From: SZUA-584 sp040768905
GTDB lineage: Bacteria > Bacillota > Clostridia > Christensenellales > SZUA-584
Direction of reading: 5' to 3'
Length of the DNA stretch: 64,000 bases
Assembly (NCBI GenBank): GCA_040768905.1
Contig: JAXGMA010000001.1
Span: forward strand, 1,860,001 to 1,924,000
Made by a program: the position numbers and the translations under genes
Shown: piece after piece, positions 26,922 to 35,248 of the stretch
Numbering within the stretch: position 1 is the stretch's first letter
How the letters are laid out: every line of letters starts with the position of its first letter
Notes under the pieces: generated by a model
Seen by the model: only the letters and a program-made list of their open reading frames with translations
What the model was told of the DNA's origin: nothing
The model's database searches: none

Positions 26922-27296
26922 TTATGTCGTTCTTATAATTTTATTGCCGCACTTTGAGCACTTGATTGACACCTTGCCCTTGCCTCGCGGCACCCGCAGT
27001 TTAAGGCTGCAGCTTGGGCATTTGAATATCTTGTAGAACTTTCTCTGCTGCCCTTTTGCTTTATTCATATAATACCACGATTTTGTTTTATTAACCACAC
27101 CCATAAACGCATGATTTTCTTTCTGCCTCTGGGCAATATTACGTGAAAACATACGAAAGACCGCCACTGCGAAGATCGCAAGCGAAAAGGCAAACATATA
27201 CTGCCAGGGTATAAAGTTAAAGATCAAAGATACGATAATGAGTGCAAACGAAAGCTGATCAGGCCCGTTACGCCCGATGAACATCCTGCGAAACAA
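26922..27296 (-). CDS. Zinc-ribbon membrane protein
   Basis: A 124-residue protein with two hydrophobic segments (about 15-45), a basic middle part and a C-terminal zinc ribbon (CPSC at about 93-96 and CSKC at 113-116). Proteins of this design are common next to redox genes in Clostridia but their role is unknown. It lies 26 bases after the PHP gene. Confidence 0.75.
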   Translation of the reverse strand: MFRRMFIGRNGPDQLSFALIIVSLIFNFIPWQYMFAFSLAIFAVAVFRMFSRNIAQRQKENHAFMGVVNKTKSWYYMNKAKGQQRKFYKIFKCPSCSLKLRVPRGKGKVSIKCSKCGNKIIRTT

Positions 27297-27322
27297 AAAG
27301 ATCCACCGCCTTTGGCAAAGTC

Positions 27323-28012
27323 TTATGCACCGTATGTAACGATCAGCTCCGGCCTTCTGACTTGCTTGTAATATGTAATAAATTCTTTCACATTGCCGAT
27401 ATCTTCAGGAAGCATGATGCCGCTTTTGCCGATATCCTCTTCCATATGGACATCGCCGCCCGCTATGATCATCACGTCGTGCTTAAAAGCAAACTCCATG
27501 GCTAACCGGTTCCTGCTCAAATGCCTTGGCTGCGCATTGACGATCTCAATACCGTCAAACAGCGAAGGATCTTCCGGCGAAAGGCCGTAGCGGTATGGAT
27601 GCGCCTGAAACACAAGATAATCATTTTGATGCATCAGCCTGTATATATCAGCCATCTGCAGATTGTAAAATGGTCCCGCATCATACAAAAACTTTTCGTC
27701 GGGGCCGTAGATGAGAAATTCATACGGCGAATCCTTTGGCTGCAATTCGAGGCCGAGGAAGACTTTGAGCCCATACATCTTCGCACGCAGCGCTGCGGCG
27801 CGGAAACCTTTGAGCCATCGGTCTGTTTTTGCTTTCCAGCTAAGATTTTTCATGCCCGGTTTTTCAAAAAAACGTGCATTAAAATGATCCGTGACGAACG
27901 TTCCTGCATAACCCGCGCGGCTGATGCCGTCAACGATCTGCCGCGCTGTGAGCACGCCGCACCGGCTTGTCTCTGCCGTATGGCAATGTGTTTCGAATTG
28001 TTTATGTCTCAT
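27323..28012 (-). CDS. PHP-domain phosphoesterase-like protein
   Basis: A 229-residue protein with PHP metal-binding motifs: FETHCHT near the N-terminus, TDHF (about 41), a Glu in LGLELQ, FQAHPYR and GGDVH near the C-terminus. It belongs to the stand-alone PHP metal-dependent hydrolases related to histidinol phosphatase. Substrate is not predictable. It is first in a run of four minus-strand genes leading to rubredoxin-fprA. Confidence 0.82.
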   Translation of the reverse strand: MRHKQFETHCHTAETSRCGVLTARQIVDGISRAGYAGTFVTDHFNARFFEKPGMKNLSWKAKTDRWLKGFRAAALRAKMYGLKVFLGLELQPKDSPYEFLIYGPDEKFLYDAGPFYNLQMADIYRLMHQNDYLVFQAHPYRYGLSPEDPSLFDGIEIVNAQPRHLSRNRLAMEFAFKHDVMIIAGGDVHMEEDIGKSGIMLPEDIGNVKEFITYYKQVRRPELIVTYGA

Positions 28013-28037
28013 GTATTTTCCTCGGATAATATCATAC

Positions 28038-28071
28038 TAAAAAGATGCGTCTAAAATATAAACAGCGCATC
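28038..28071 (-). terminator. Terminator downstream of the ABC exporter operon
   Basis: Minus strand ACGATGCG and CGCATC arms with a long AT loop followed by TTTTT, about 75 bases past the end of the second ABC gene. Confidence 0.65.
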
Positions 28072-28143
28072 GTTTTAACACAAAGTTTACAATAAGAATC
28101 CGGATTTATCACGCGTCGGCCACAGTTTGTTGAGAAGTTGTCT

Positions 28144-30159
28144 TTAAGCAGCTCCGCCCGCAAACTGGCTTTGGTAAAGGTCGGCATAAAAACCACCCAA
28201 ATCCATCAGCTGCAGATGCGTACCCTGCTCCACAATGCTGCCTTCATTCATCACAAGTATGCCCGACGCGCCGCGTATCGTGGAAAGCCGGTGTGCGATC
28301 ACAAAGCTTGTGCGGTCTTTCATCAAGGCGACCATCGCATTTTGGATATATGTTTCTGTGCGCGTGTCCACACTGCTTGTTGCCTCATCAAGTATCAGTA
28401 TCGGCGGATCGGCCAGCAGGGCGCGCGCAATGGTAATAAGCTGCTTTTGGCCCGAAGATATATTCGAAGCGTCTTCATCGAGTACCGTATCGTAGCCGTT
28501 TGGGAGTGTCCGTATAAAATGGTCGGCATGCGCCATTTTGGCCGCCTCAACGATCTGCTGCTGCGTCGCGTCCGCTCTGCCGTATGCGATATTCTCGCGC
28601 ACGGTACCGCCGAAAAGCCAGGTGTCCTGCAGCACCATGCCGAACTGGCTCCGCAGCGATTCTCTCTTCACAGCGGCCGTATTCACGCCGTCTATCCTGA
28701 TGATGCCGCTGTCCGGCTCATAAAAACGCATCAGCAGGTTGACCAGCGTCGTTTTTCCGGCTCCCGTCGGCCCCACAATTGCGATCACCTCACCCGGCCT
28801 CACCCGCAGGTTTAAATCGCGGATAACGGTTTTGTCCGGATCGTATCCGAAAGTCACGCCGGCAAATTCCACTTCGCCCCGCGCCTTTTCAAGCACCGTA
28901 CCTGTCGCATCAGATATTATCTCCTTTTCGTCAAGCACCTCAAACACACGCTCGGCAGCTGCAACGGTTGATTGCAGCACGCCTGCGATCTGCGCCGCCT
29001 GGGTGATGGGCTGCGTGAAACGGCGTGAATATTGGAAAAAAGCCTGCACATCCCCGACACTGATATGGCCGTTTATCACCATGACGCCGCCTATCGCGCA
29101 CACAAACACATAGGACACATTGCTTAGAAAACGCATGAGCGGCATAATAAGGCCGGAAATAAACTGCGCTTTCCAGCCCACACTGAAAAGCTTATGATTG
29201 ATCTTTTCAAATGCTGAGATGCTTTCTTTCTCTTTTCCAAAAGCCTTGACTACGGTATGCGCGCCGTACATCTCTTCCACATGGCCGCTTAAATGCCCAA
29301 GCTGCTCCTGCTGGCCTTTGAAATATTTCTGCGAACGTTTCACAATAATACGCGTGAGTATAAAACTGAGTGGCAATATCAAAAGGCACACAAGCGTGAT
29401 CACCCAGGATATGGTGAACATCATCACGGTGATGCCGATGATCATCGTGACAGCGGTGATCGCTTCGCTGAGCCCCTGCTGAAGCGTGACCGACACTGTA
29501 TCGATATCATTGGTCACGCGTGAGAGTATCTCACCATGCGTTTTTCCGTCAAAAAACTTAAGCGGCAGCTTCGCCAGCTTTTGTATAACCTCCTGCCGCA
29601 TATCGAAAACAATAGACTGAGACGTTTTGACCAGTACGAATTGCATCACGAAGCCGATGATACCACTCAGCAGATAAAGCGCGGCCACCGTCAGTATGAT
29701 GGCTCCGATTTTATCAAAGTCGATCGAACGCGTTTGCGCCTCTTCCATCCTTTCGGCAGCGGCCTTGAGTTCTTCTGCCTTTTGTTCATCTGCACCAGCA
29801 AGTGCAACGGCGAGCGCTTTTGAGGCATCGATCTCTGCGTCTTCAAGCTGCAGCGCGGTATCAGCAGGAAGCAGGGCTTTAAAGCTTGCCGCCGCCTCGA
29901 TCCTGACTGAAACCGGCATAAAAAGCTCCGTCGTCGCCTCACCGAGAATCTTCGGCCCGAATATCGAGAACACAGTGCTGCCCATTGCGAGTATGACGAC
30001 GCACACAAGTGCGGTCTTGCGCCGGCCAAGATAGCGCAACAACCGTTTTAAACTGTTGCGGAAGTCCCTGGCCTTTTGCAATGGTGCCATGCCTCCCGGG
30101 CCTTGAGACATGGGCCCCGGGCCTTTGGGCATTTTAGGGCCTCTTCGCATTTGACTCAT
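28144..30159 (-). CDS. ABC exporter half-transporter, subunit B
   Basis: A 671-residue transmembrane/ATPase half-transporter. It has six helices, Walker A GPTGAGKTTLVNL, signature ISSGQKQLITIARAL and Walker B ILILDEATSSVD with the catalytic Glu intact. The loop between helices 1 and 2 carries an extra charged segment of about 75 residues outside the membrane. The N-terminal 35 residues are Gly/Pro/Met-rich. Its ATG overlaps the stop of subunit A by four bases. The pair resembles heterodimeric multidrug exporters (BmrCD/TM287-288 type). Confidence 0.92.
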   Translation of the reverse strand: MSQMRRGPKMPKGPGPMSQGPGGMAPLQKARDFRNSLKRLLRYLGRRKTALVCVVILAMGSTVFSIFGPKILGEATTELFMPVSVRIEAAASFKALLPADTALQLEDAEIDASKALAVALAGADEQKAEELKAAAERMEEAQTRSIDFDKIGAIILTVAALYLLSGIIGFVMQFVLVKTSQSIVFDMRQEVIQKLAKLPLKFFDGKTHGEILSRVTNDIDTVSVTLQQGLSEAITAVTMIIGITVMMFTISWVITLVCLLILPLSFILTRIIVKRSQKYFKGQQEQLGHLSGHVEEMYGAHTVVKAFGKEKESISAFEKINHKLFSVGWKAQFISGLIMPLMRFLSNVSYVFVCAIGGVMVINGHISVGDVQAFFQYSRRFTQPITQAAQIAGVLQSTVAAAERVFEVLDEKEIISDATGTVLEKARGEVEFAGVTFGYDPDKTVIRDLNLRVRPGEVIAIVGPTGAGKTTLVNLLMRFYEPDSGIIRIDGVNTAAVKRESLRSQFGMVLQDTWLFGGTVRENIAYGRADATQQQIVEAAKMAHADHFIRTLPNGYDTVLDEDASNISSGQKQLITIARALLADPPILILDEATSSVDTRTETYIQNAMVALMKDRTSFVIAHRLSTIRGASGILVMNEGSIVEQGTHLQLMDLGGFYADLYQSQFAGGAA

Positions 30160-31883
30160 GCCAGTTCCTCCGCAGGCAATTGAGAGGCCACGATCTCGTA
30201 ATACGTATCGCAGCCATCAAGCAGCTCTGCATGCGTGCCCTGCCCGGCAATGCGCCCGTCATCCAGTACGATGATCTTGTCTGCATTCATAACCGTGCTT
30301 ATACGCTGCGCGACGATCAATACCGCAGCCTCCTTGGTCTTTTCGGCCAGCGCCTGCCGCAGCCTTAAATCGGTTTTATAGTCCAATGCAGAAAAGCTGT
30401 CATCGAATATGTAGATTTCCGGATGGCGCACCAAAGCACGTGCGATCGAAAGGCGCTGTTTCTGGCCTCCCGAAAAATTGCTGCCGTCCTGTGACACATT
30501 TGTCAATAGCCCGCCCTCAAGAGCCGTCACGAAGCCGCTTGCCTGCGCGGTATGAAGCGCATCCATGAGCGCCGGGTCGCCGGCAGAAGGATCCCCGTAC
30601 CGCAGGTTGTCCGCCACCGTACCGCTCACCAGGCTTGCCCTTTGCGGCACATAACCGATTTTCAAACGCAGCGCATCCTGCGGATAGTCACGCACATCAA
30701 CGCCGTCCACCAGGACCGCGCCTTCGCTCACATCAAAAAAACGCGGGATCAGCTTGACCAATGTGGATTTCCCGCTGCCTGTGCTCCCGATAACCGCGGT
30801 GACCTCTCCGGGCACCGCCTCAAAGCTAATGTTTGAAAGCACAGGCGCCTTAGCATTTTGGTAGGTAAACCCCACATTGCGGAATTCCACATGGCCGCGC
30901 AAAACCGTTTTCGGCGGTACGTCCGTCCTGTCAATGACCGCAGGCTCAGTGTCCAAAACTTCGTTGATGCGCTCCGCGGAAGCAAACGCCCGGGGCAGCA
31001 TCACAAACATCATCGTTGCCATGATCACCGCGAACATGATCTGCATGACATACTGCTGGAATGCGATCAGATCGCCCAACTGCATTTGCCCAAGCTCTAC
31101 ATATAGGCCGCCAAACCAGATCACTGCGACTGTCGAAAGGTTGAGCGCAAGCAGTATCGCAGGCATCAGCGCACCTATCCAGCGGTATGCGGTCACCGAC
31201 GTATCGGTCAAGTCCCTATTTGCAGTCTCAAACCTTTTTTGCTCATATTCCGTTTTGTTGAACGCACGGATCACACGTATCCCCGTCAAATTCTCACGCA
31301 TGACGCGGCTGACCCTGTCTATCTTTTTTTGCAGCGATTTGAAAAGCGGCATCACCTTAACGGCGGCAATCAGCACGAGCGCCGATATCAACCCCACGCT
31401 GACGCCAATCAGCCAGGAGAGCCCTGCGCCTGTCTGAACAGCCATCAAAATGCCTCCGATGCACATGACCGGCGCAGACAGCAGCATGGCCATGGCCATC
31501 ACGAGCGCGTTTTGTATCTGCGTCACGTCATTCGTTGTCCGCGTGATCAGCGAGGCGGTGCCCGTTTTTTCGAACTCTGCAAGCGAATACGACTGCACCT
31601 TTTCAAATATGTCCCGCCGCAGATCACGTGCAAAACCAGTCGCAGATTTAGCCGCGAACAGCCGGGCTGCCACTGTGCAGATGCCCACGACAAGCGAAAA
31701 TCCGAGCATCACCAACCCCGTCTCCACAATAAAAGAGATGTTTTGGCCTGCTATACCCTTGTCCACGATGCCGGACATCAAATGAGGCAGATAAAGCTGG
31801 CTTAAAGACTGCAGAGCAGTCAACACGACAACGATCATAACCTGCCATTTATAAGGCTTAATGTAGCGCATCAATCTCATCAT
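30156..31883 (-). CDS. ABC exporter half-transporter, subunit A (degenerate ATPase site)
   Basis: A 575-residue half-transporter with six N-terminal helices and an ATPase domain: Walker A GSTGSGKSTLVKL, signature FSGGQKQRLSIARAL, and Walker B IYIFDDSFSALD. The residue after Walker B is Asp instead of the catalytic Glu, as in the non-hydrolysing site of heterodimeric exporters. ATG at 31883 has GGGAGA upstream and overlaps the stop of the TetR gene, so regulator and transporter share one transcript. Confidence 0.92.
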   Translation of the reverse strand: MMRLMRYIKPYKWQVMIVVVLTALQSLSQLYLPHLMSGIVDKGIAGQNISFIVETGLVMLGFSLVVGICTVAARLFAAKSATGFARDLRRDIFEKVQSYSLAEFEKTGTASLITRTTNDVTQIQNALVMAMAMLLSAPVMCIGGILMAVQTGAGLSWLIGVSVGLISALVLIAAVKVMPLFKSLQKKIDRVSRVMRENLTGIRVIRAFNKTEYEQKRFETANRDLTDTSVTAYRWIGALMPAILLALNLSTVAVIWFGGLYVELGQMQLGDLIAFQQYVMQIMFAVIMATMMFVMLPRAFASAERINEVLDTEPAVIDRTDVPPKTVLRGHVEFRNVGFTYQNAKAPVLSNISFEAVPGEVTAVIGSTGSGKSTLVKLIPRFFDVSEGAVLVDGVDVRDYPQDALRLKIGYVPQRASLVSGTVADNLRYGDPSAGDPALMDALHTAQASGFVTALEGGLLTNVSQDGSNFSGGQKQRLSIARALVRHPEIYIFDDSFSALDYKTDLRLRQALAEKTKEAAVLIVAQRISTVMNADKIIVLDDGRIAGQGTHAELLDGCDTYYEIVASQLPAEELA

Positions 31884-32452
31884 GCGCTTTCTCCCTTTAA
31901 CAGCGTGCAGGTCACTTTGTGAAGCATCCATGAAAAATAATCCTCGTCAGGCGACTCACCGTTAAAAACGATTCGCGTCAGATAGCCCATGATATTGGTG
32001 ACAAAAAATTCGAGTGCCATTTGCGGCTCGGCATCAAGCCTTCCCGCGTCATGCATCGCCGAGAAATACGCCAAAAGCATTTCTTTGGCTTTGTGCTCCT
32101 TGCTGCGCATCGCCATCTCAGGCTCCGAGCGGCGGATTTTATCGCGCATCACGATGCGCAGCAGCGGTGCGTTGTTTAAAAAAGTCTCCTTGATGTCGTA
32201 TGCGATGCGGGCCAAGTCTTCTTTCAGGTCATACTTGACTTCTTCTTTGAGATAATGCTCGATATGGTAAGGATGCATGCAGCCGTGAACCGTTTCCTCA
32301 AAAAGAGCTCGTTTGGTCTCAAAATGGCGAAACAACGTGACTTCGCTTAAGCCCGCAAGCGCCGCGATCTGTTTCGTGGTGGCGGCGGCAAAACCTTTCT
32401 CCTCAAAGAGTTTGCGTGCCGCGGCGATGATCCTCCCGCGCGTTTCTTTCAT
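31880..32452 (-). CDS. TetR-family transcriptional regulator
   Basis: A 190-residue repressor with an N-terminal helix-turn-helix (GFAAATTKQIAALAGLSEVTLFRHF, shown in part, residues about 18-42) and a variable ligand-binding domain. It is first in the operon with the ABC exporter and probably controls it and itself in response to an exported compound (inference). ATG has AAAGGAG upstream. Confidence 0.9.
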   Translation of the reverse strand: MKETRGRIIAAARKLFEEKGFAAATTKQIAALAGLSEVTLFRHFETKRALFEETVHGCMHPYHIEHYLKEEVKYDLKEDLARIAYDIKETFLNNAPLLRIVMRDKIRRSEPEMAMRSKEHKAKEMLLAYFSAMHDAGRLDAEPQMALEFFVTNIMGYLTRIVFNGESPDEDYFSWMLHKVTCTLLKGESA

Positions 32453-32471
32453 GGCTTGATCCGCTCCTTTG

Positions 32472-32500
32472 TATGTAAGTGCTTACTTTCATCTTTGCAA
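32472..32500 (-). promoter_or_regulatory. Promoter and likely TetR operator of the ABC exporter operon
   Basis: Minus strand TTGCAA (32495-32500), 17-base spacer, TACATA (32472-32477). The interrupted palindrome GTAAG-N2-CTTAC (32475-32486) overlaps the -10 and spacer, the right place for an autoregulatory operator. Confidence 0.55.
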
Positions 32501-32591
32501 GCATACATCGCTGTTTTTGTCTTGTCAATAATTCCTGCTTGAATATTTACACATCGTTTATACTTTGACGCCTTGCCCGCGCCCCCGAAGG

Positions 32592-32620
32592 TTGCGCCGT
32601 TTGCACAGCCGGATTATAAT
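32592..32620 (+). promoter_or_regulatory. Promoter of apbE, probably leaderless
   Basis: TTGCGC (32592-32597), a 17-base spacer and TATAAT (32615-32620). Only seven bases separate the -10 from the apbE ATG, so the transcript should begin at or one base before the start codon. No ribosome binding site is visible. Confidence 0.6.
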
Positions 32621-32627
32621 ATTAAAA

Positions 32628-33620
32628 ATGAGAAAAACAATTATGGCCGCCTGTGTATGCGTTTTGCTTCTGTTTGGCGCATGTGCACCTGCGGAAATCA
32701 AAAACGAAAGCTTTGCGCTGGACACCATTTGTTTTCAGCAGGTCCGGGGCGGCAATGCAAGCGCAGCGGCGAAGGAAGTCAGCGTCATGCTTGAGCGCAT
32801 CACACAAGAATACTCCATGTATACCGGCACACAGCTTAAAGCCATCAACGATTCCGCGCCCGGCACAGCTGCAGTAAGCGCCGAGGCCTCTGCGCTGATC
32901 CGGCAGGCGCTTGATACCGCAGCGGAAACCGGCGGAAGCTTTGATCCCACCATCGGCGCAGTCAGCATACTTTGGGATATGTCAGGCAGCCGCATCCCTT
33001 CGGATGAAGACATACAAGCCGCGCTGCCCCTGGTTGATTATCAGCTTGTTGTCGCTGACGGGAACACTGTTATGCTGCCAAAGCCAGGCATGCGTATTGA
33101 CTTAGGAGGCATTGCCAAAGGATACGCGGCGGATCTGGCGGTCAAAATATATGAGAAGCACGGTGTTGAGGGCGCGCTGCTCAACCTAGGGGGCAATATC
33201 TATGCTTTCGGCGCACGCAAAGACGGACAAAGCTGGCGTATCGGCCTTAGGGACCCTCTTGGCGGCGCCGGTGAATACGCTGCAGTCGTAGAAGCAAAGG
33301 ACATTTCCGTCGTCACATCGGGCAGCTATGAGCGTTTCTTCGAATACGGCGGCAAGGTTTATCACCACCTGTTTGACCCGCGCACAGGCTATCCCGCGCA
33401 AAGCGGCCTGCTGGCCGTGACGGTCATCTGCAAAAGCAGCATGCGTGCGGATGCGCTCTCCACAGCGTTTTTCGTGATGGGGCTTGAAAAAGGCCTGGCA
33501 TGCGCACAAAAAATGCCGGATGTGGAGGCAGTGTTTTTTGCCGGCACGGAGCTCTATGTGACTCAAGGCCTCAAAGAAAGTATTGTGATCGCAAATGAAG
33601 CATATACTCTCAAGAGCTGA
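32628..33620 (+). CDS. apbE: FAD:protein FMN transferase ApbE
   Basis: A 330-residue lipoprotein (lipobox LFGAC, Cys17 or so) that attaches FMN to threonines of exported flavoproteins. ApbE motifs are GSFDPTIGAV, DLGGIAKGYAAD, LLNLGGNIYAFG and SVVTSGSYERFF; the Mg site lies in HLFDPRTGYPA. It leads a four-gene operon with NusG_II, Gx-type and YugP genes. No target flavoprotein (Rnf, Fmn_bind) is in the window. Confidence 0.92.
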   Translation: MRKTIMAACVCVLLLFGACAPAEIKNESFALDTICFQQVRGGNASAAAKEVSVMLERITQEYSMYTGTQLKAINDSAPGTAAVSAEASALIRQALDTAAETGGSFDPTIGAVSILWDMSGSRIPSDEDIQAALPLVDYQLVVADGNTVMLPKPGMRIDLGGIAKGYAADLAVKIYEKHGVEGALLNLGGNIYAFGARKDGQSWRIGLRDPLGGAGEYAAVVEAKDISVVTSGSYERFFEYGGKVYHHLFDPRTGYPAQSGLLAVTVICKSSMRADALSTAFFVMGLEKGLACAQKMPDVEAVFFAGTELYVTQGLKESIVIANEAYTLKS

Positions 33621-33948
33621 CGCTTTTTTATTCGCGCTCATCGTGGCCATTGCTGTCGCGGGCATCGTGCTGATGTCCGACGGCCACACTGCACAAACGG
33701 CGCAAATACGCAAAGACGGCCAGATCGTGCGGCAGATAGACTTGAACACCGGCCAGTCCTTTTGGGTGGAGACTGTGCGTTTCGAGGTGAAAGACGGCGC
33801 AGTGCGGTTTGCGCAGTCAGACTGTCCGGGACAGGAATGCGTGCACGTAGGCTGGATGAAACGGCCGGGCAGCAGCATGGCCTGCCTTCCGAATCGGATA
33901 TCCTTAACCGTCTTAGGGCAAAGCGAGGTGGATGCCGTTGCAGAATAG
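33595..33948 (+). CDS. NusG domain II-containing protein
   Basis: A 117-residue protein with one N-terminal transmembrane helix (about 8-27) and an extracytoplasmic NusG_II-type domain with two conserved cysteines (SDCPGQECVHVGW). Such proteins are often encoded beside apbE and Gx-type genes in Clostridia and are thought to belong to extracytoplasmic flavin or respiratory systems. It overlaps apbE by 26 bases. Confidence 0.85.
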   Translation: MKHILSRADAFLFALIVAIAVAGIVLMSDGHTAQTAQIRKDGQIVRQIDLNTGQSFWVETVRFEVKDGAVRFAQSDCPGQECVHVGWMKRPGSSMACLPNRISLTVLGQSEVDAVAE

Positions 33949-34483
33949 CGCAAAACGCGCGGCGCTTTTCGGTGCGCTGTTGGCTCTATCCGTGGCGCTT
34001 TCGGTGGCTGAAAGCATGCTCGGCGCACTGCTGCCGCTGCCTGTGCCGGGCGTCAAGCTCGGACTTGCCAACATCGTATCGATGTTTCTGCTCTCGTATT
34101 TCCCTGTGCGCGCGGCGCTTGCAGTGGGCATACTGCGCGCGCTGATCTCTTCTTTCTTTGTGGGCGGCATCGGGATGTTCGCATATTCGGCGCCGGGCGT
34201 GATTTTGAGCATACTGGCTATGTACGGCGCTATGCGCGGTATCAAAGCGCTTTCTCTGACCGGCATATCGATGATCGGCGCTTGTGTGCACAATCTGGCG
34301 CAGGTATCCGTGGCTGTGTTGATCACTGCGGAAACCGGCCTGTTCTACTATGCGTTCGTGCTGATGATCGTGGGTGCCGTATCGGGCACGCTCACGGGTG
34401 CGGTGGCGCGCCTTACGTTGCCGCGCGCAGCCGTTGTTTTGAATCTGGCACAAAAGCAATTTTCGGAGGTGCAGAATGTTTGA
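33932..34483 (+). CDS. Gx transporter / heptaprenyl diphosphate synthase component I family
   Basis: A 183-residue membrane protein with about five helices; LGALLPLPVPGVKLGLANIV (residues 30-49) is the family signature. It was first named as component I of heptaprenyl diphosphate synthase but resembles substrate-binding S components of transporters. Overlaps the NusG_II gene by 17 bases, so the operon is tightly coupled. Confidence 0.85.
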   Translation: MPLQNSAKRAALFGALLALSVALSVAESMLGALLPLPVPGVKLGLANIVSMFLLSYFPVRAALAVGILRALISSFFVGGIGMFAYSAPGVILSILAMYGAMRGIKALSLTGISMIGACVHNLAQVSVAVLITAETGLFYYAFVLMIVGAVSGTLTGAVARLTLPRAAVVLNLAQKQFSEVQNV

Positions 34484-35168
34484 TCTTTCCTATATGTTTT
34501 TTGACTGGACGATGCTGCTGATCATTCCCGGGATCATCGTAGCCATGTGGGCACAGTCCAAAGTCAACCGCGCTTACAGGACATATTCCAAGATGGGCGT
34601 TTCCAGCGGAATTTCCGGCCGGGAGACTGCTGCGCGCATTCTCTTTGCCAACGGCTTAGCAAATGTGCAGATACAGCCGGCTCAGGGCGTGCTGTCGGAC
34701 AACTACAACCCGCGCAAAAAAACAGTCAACTTGTCACAGGGCAATTACGGCGGCAGTTCCATCGCTGCGGTCGCCATTGCCGCCCATGAGTCCGGCCATG
34801 CACTGCAGCACGGCACAGGCTATTTTCCGCTGCGTATCCGCAGCCTTCTTGCCCCGGTTGTCAGTGTCGCATCGGCGCTTCTCTGGCCGATATTGATCAT
34901 CGGCATATTGATGCAGTTTGCCGGCACCTTCACGCTGGCCGTTTACATCTTCCTCGGCATTTTTGTTTTCCAGCTTGTGACTCTCCCGGTGGAGTTCAAC
35001 GCATCCCGCAGAGCGCTGGCTGCGATCGATGCACAGCAGATCCTCACTGATGAGGAACGCTACGGCGCAAAAAAAATGCTCAACGCCGCAGCTCTCACCT
35101 ATGTGGCGGCCACGCTTGTCGCGCTTTTGAACGTGATGCGCTTTATGCTGCTCTCACGGCGCAAATAA
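34476..35168 (+). CDS. YugP-family zinc metallopeptidase
   Basis: A 230-residue membrane metallopeptidase. The zinc motif is AAHESGHALQH (HExxH, about residues 107-117), following the LSQGNYGGSSIAAVA family segment; three or four helices surround it. Substrate unknown. It overlaps the preceding gene by eight bases and ends the apbE operon. Confidence 0.9.
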   Translation: MFDLSYMFFDWTMLLIIPGIIVAMWAQSKVNRAYRTYSKMGVSSGISGRETAARILFANGLANVQIQPAQGVLSDNYNPRKKTVNLSQGNYGGSSIAAVAIAAHESGHALQHGTGYFPLRIRSLLAPVVSVASALLWPILIIGILMQFAGTFTLAVYIFLGIFVFQLVTLPVEFNASRRALAAIDAQQILTDEERYGAKKMLNAAALTYVAATLVALLNVMRFMLLSRRK

Positions 35169-35248
35169 TAGCGGCTTTTCCCTCCATGCTATGGGTGTAA
35201 GCCATATGTTTTAGATCAGGTTTTTGTAATTTTTTAAGGAGGTTCATG

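Noticed and set aside
28138..28815. 225-codon open frame antisense to the second ABC gene
   Set aside because: Shadow of the ATPase domain; no ribosome site.
30877..31437. 186-codon open frame antisense to the ABC exporter
   Set aside because: Entirely inside a clear ABC transporter gene with no start signal.
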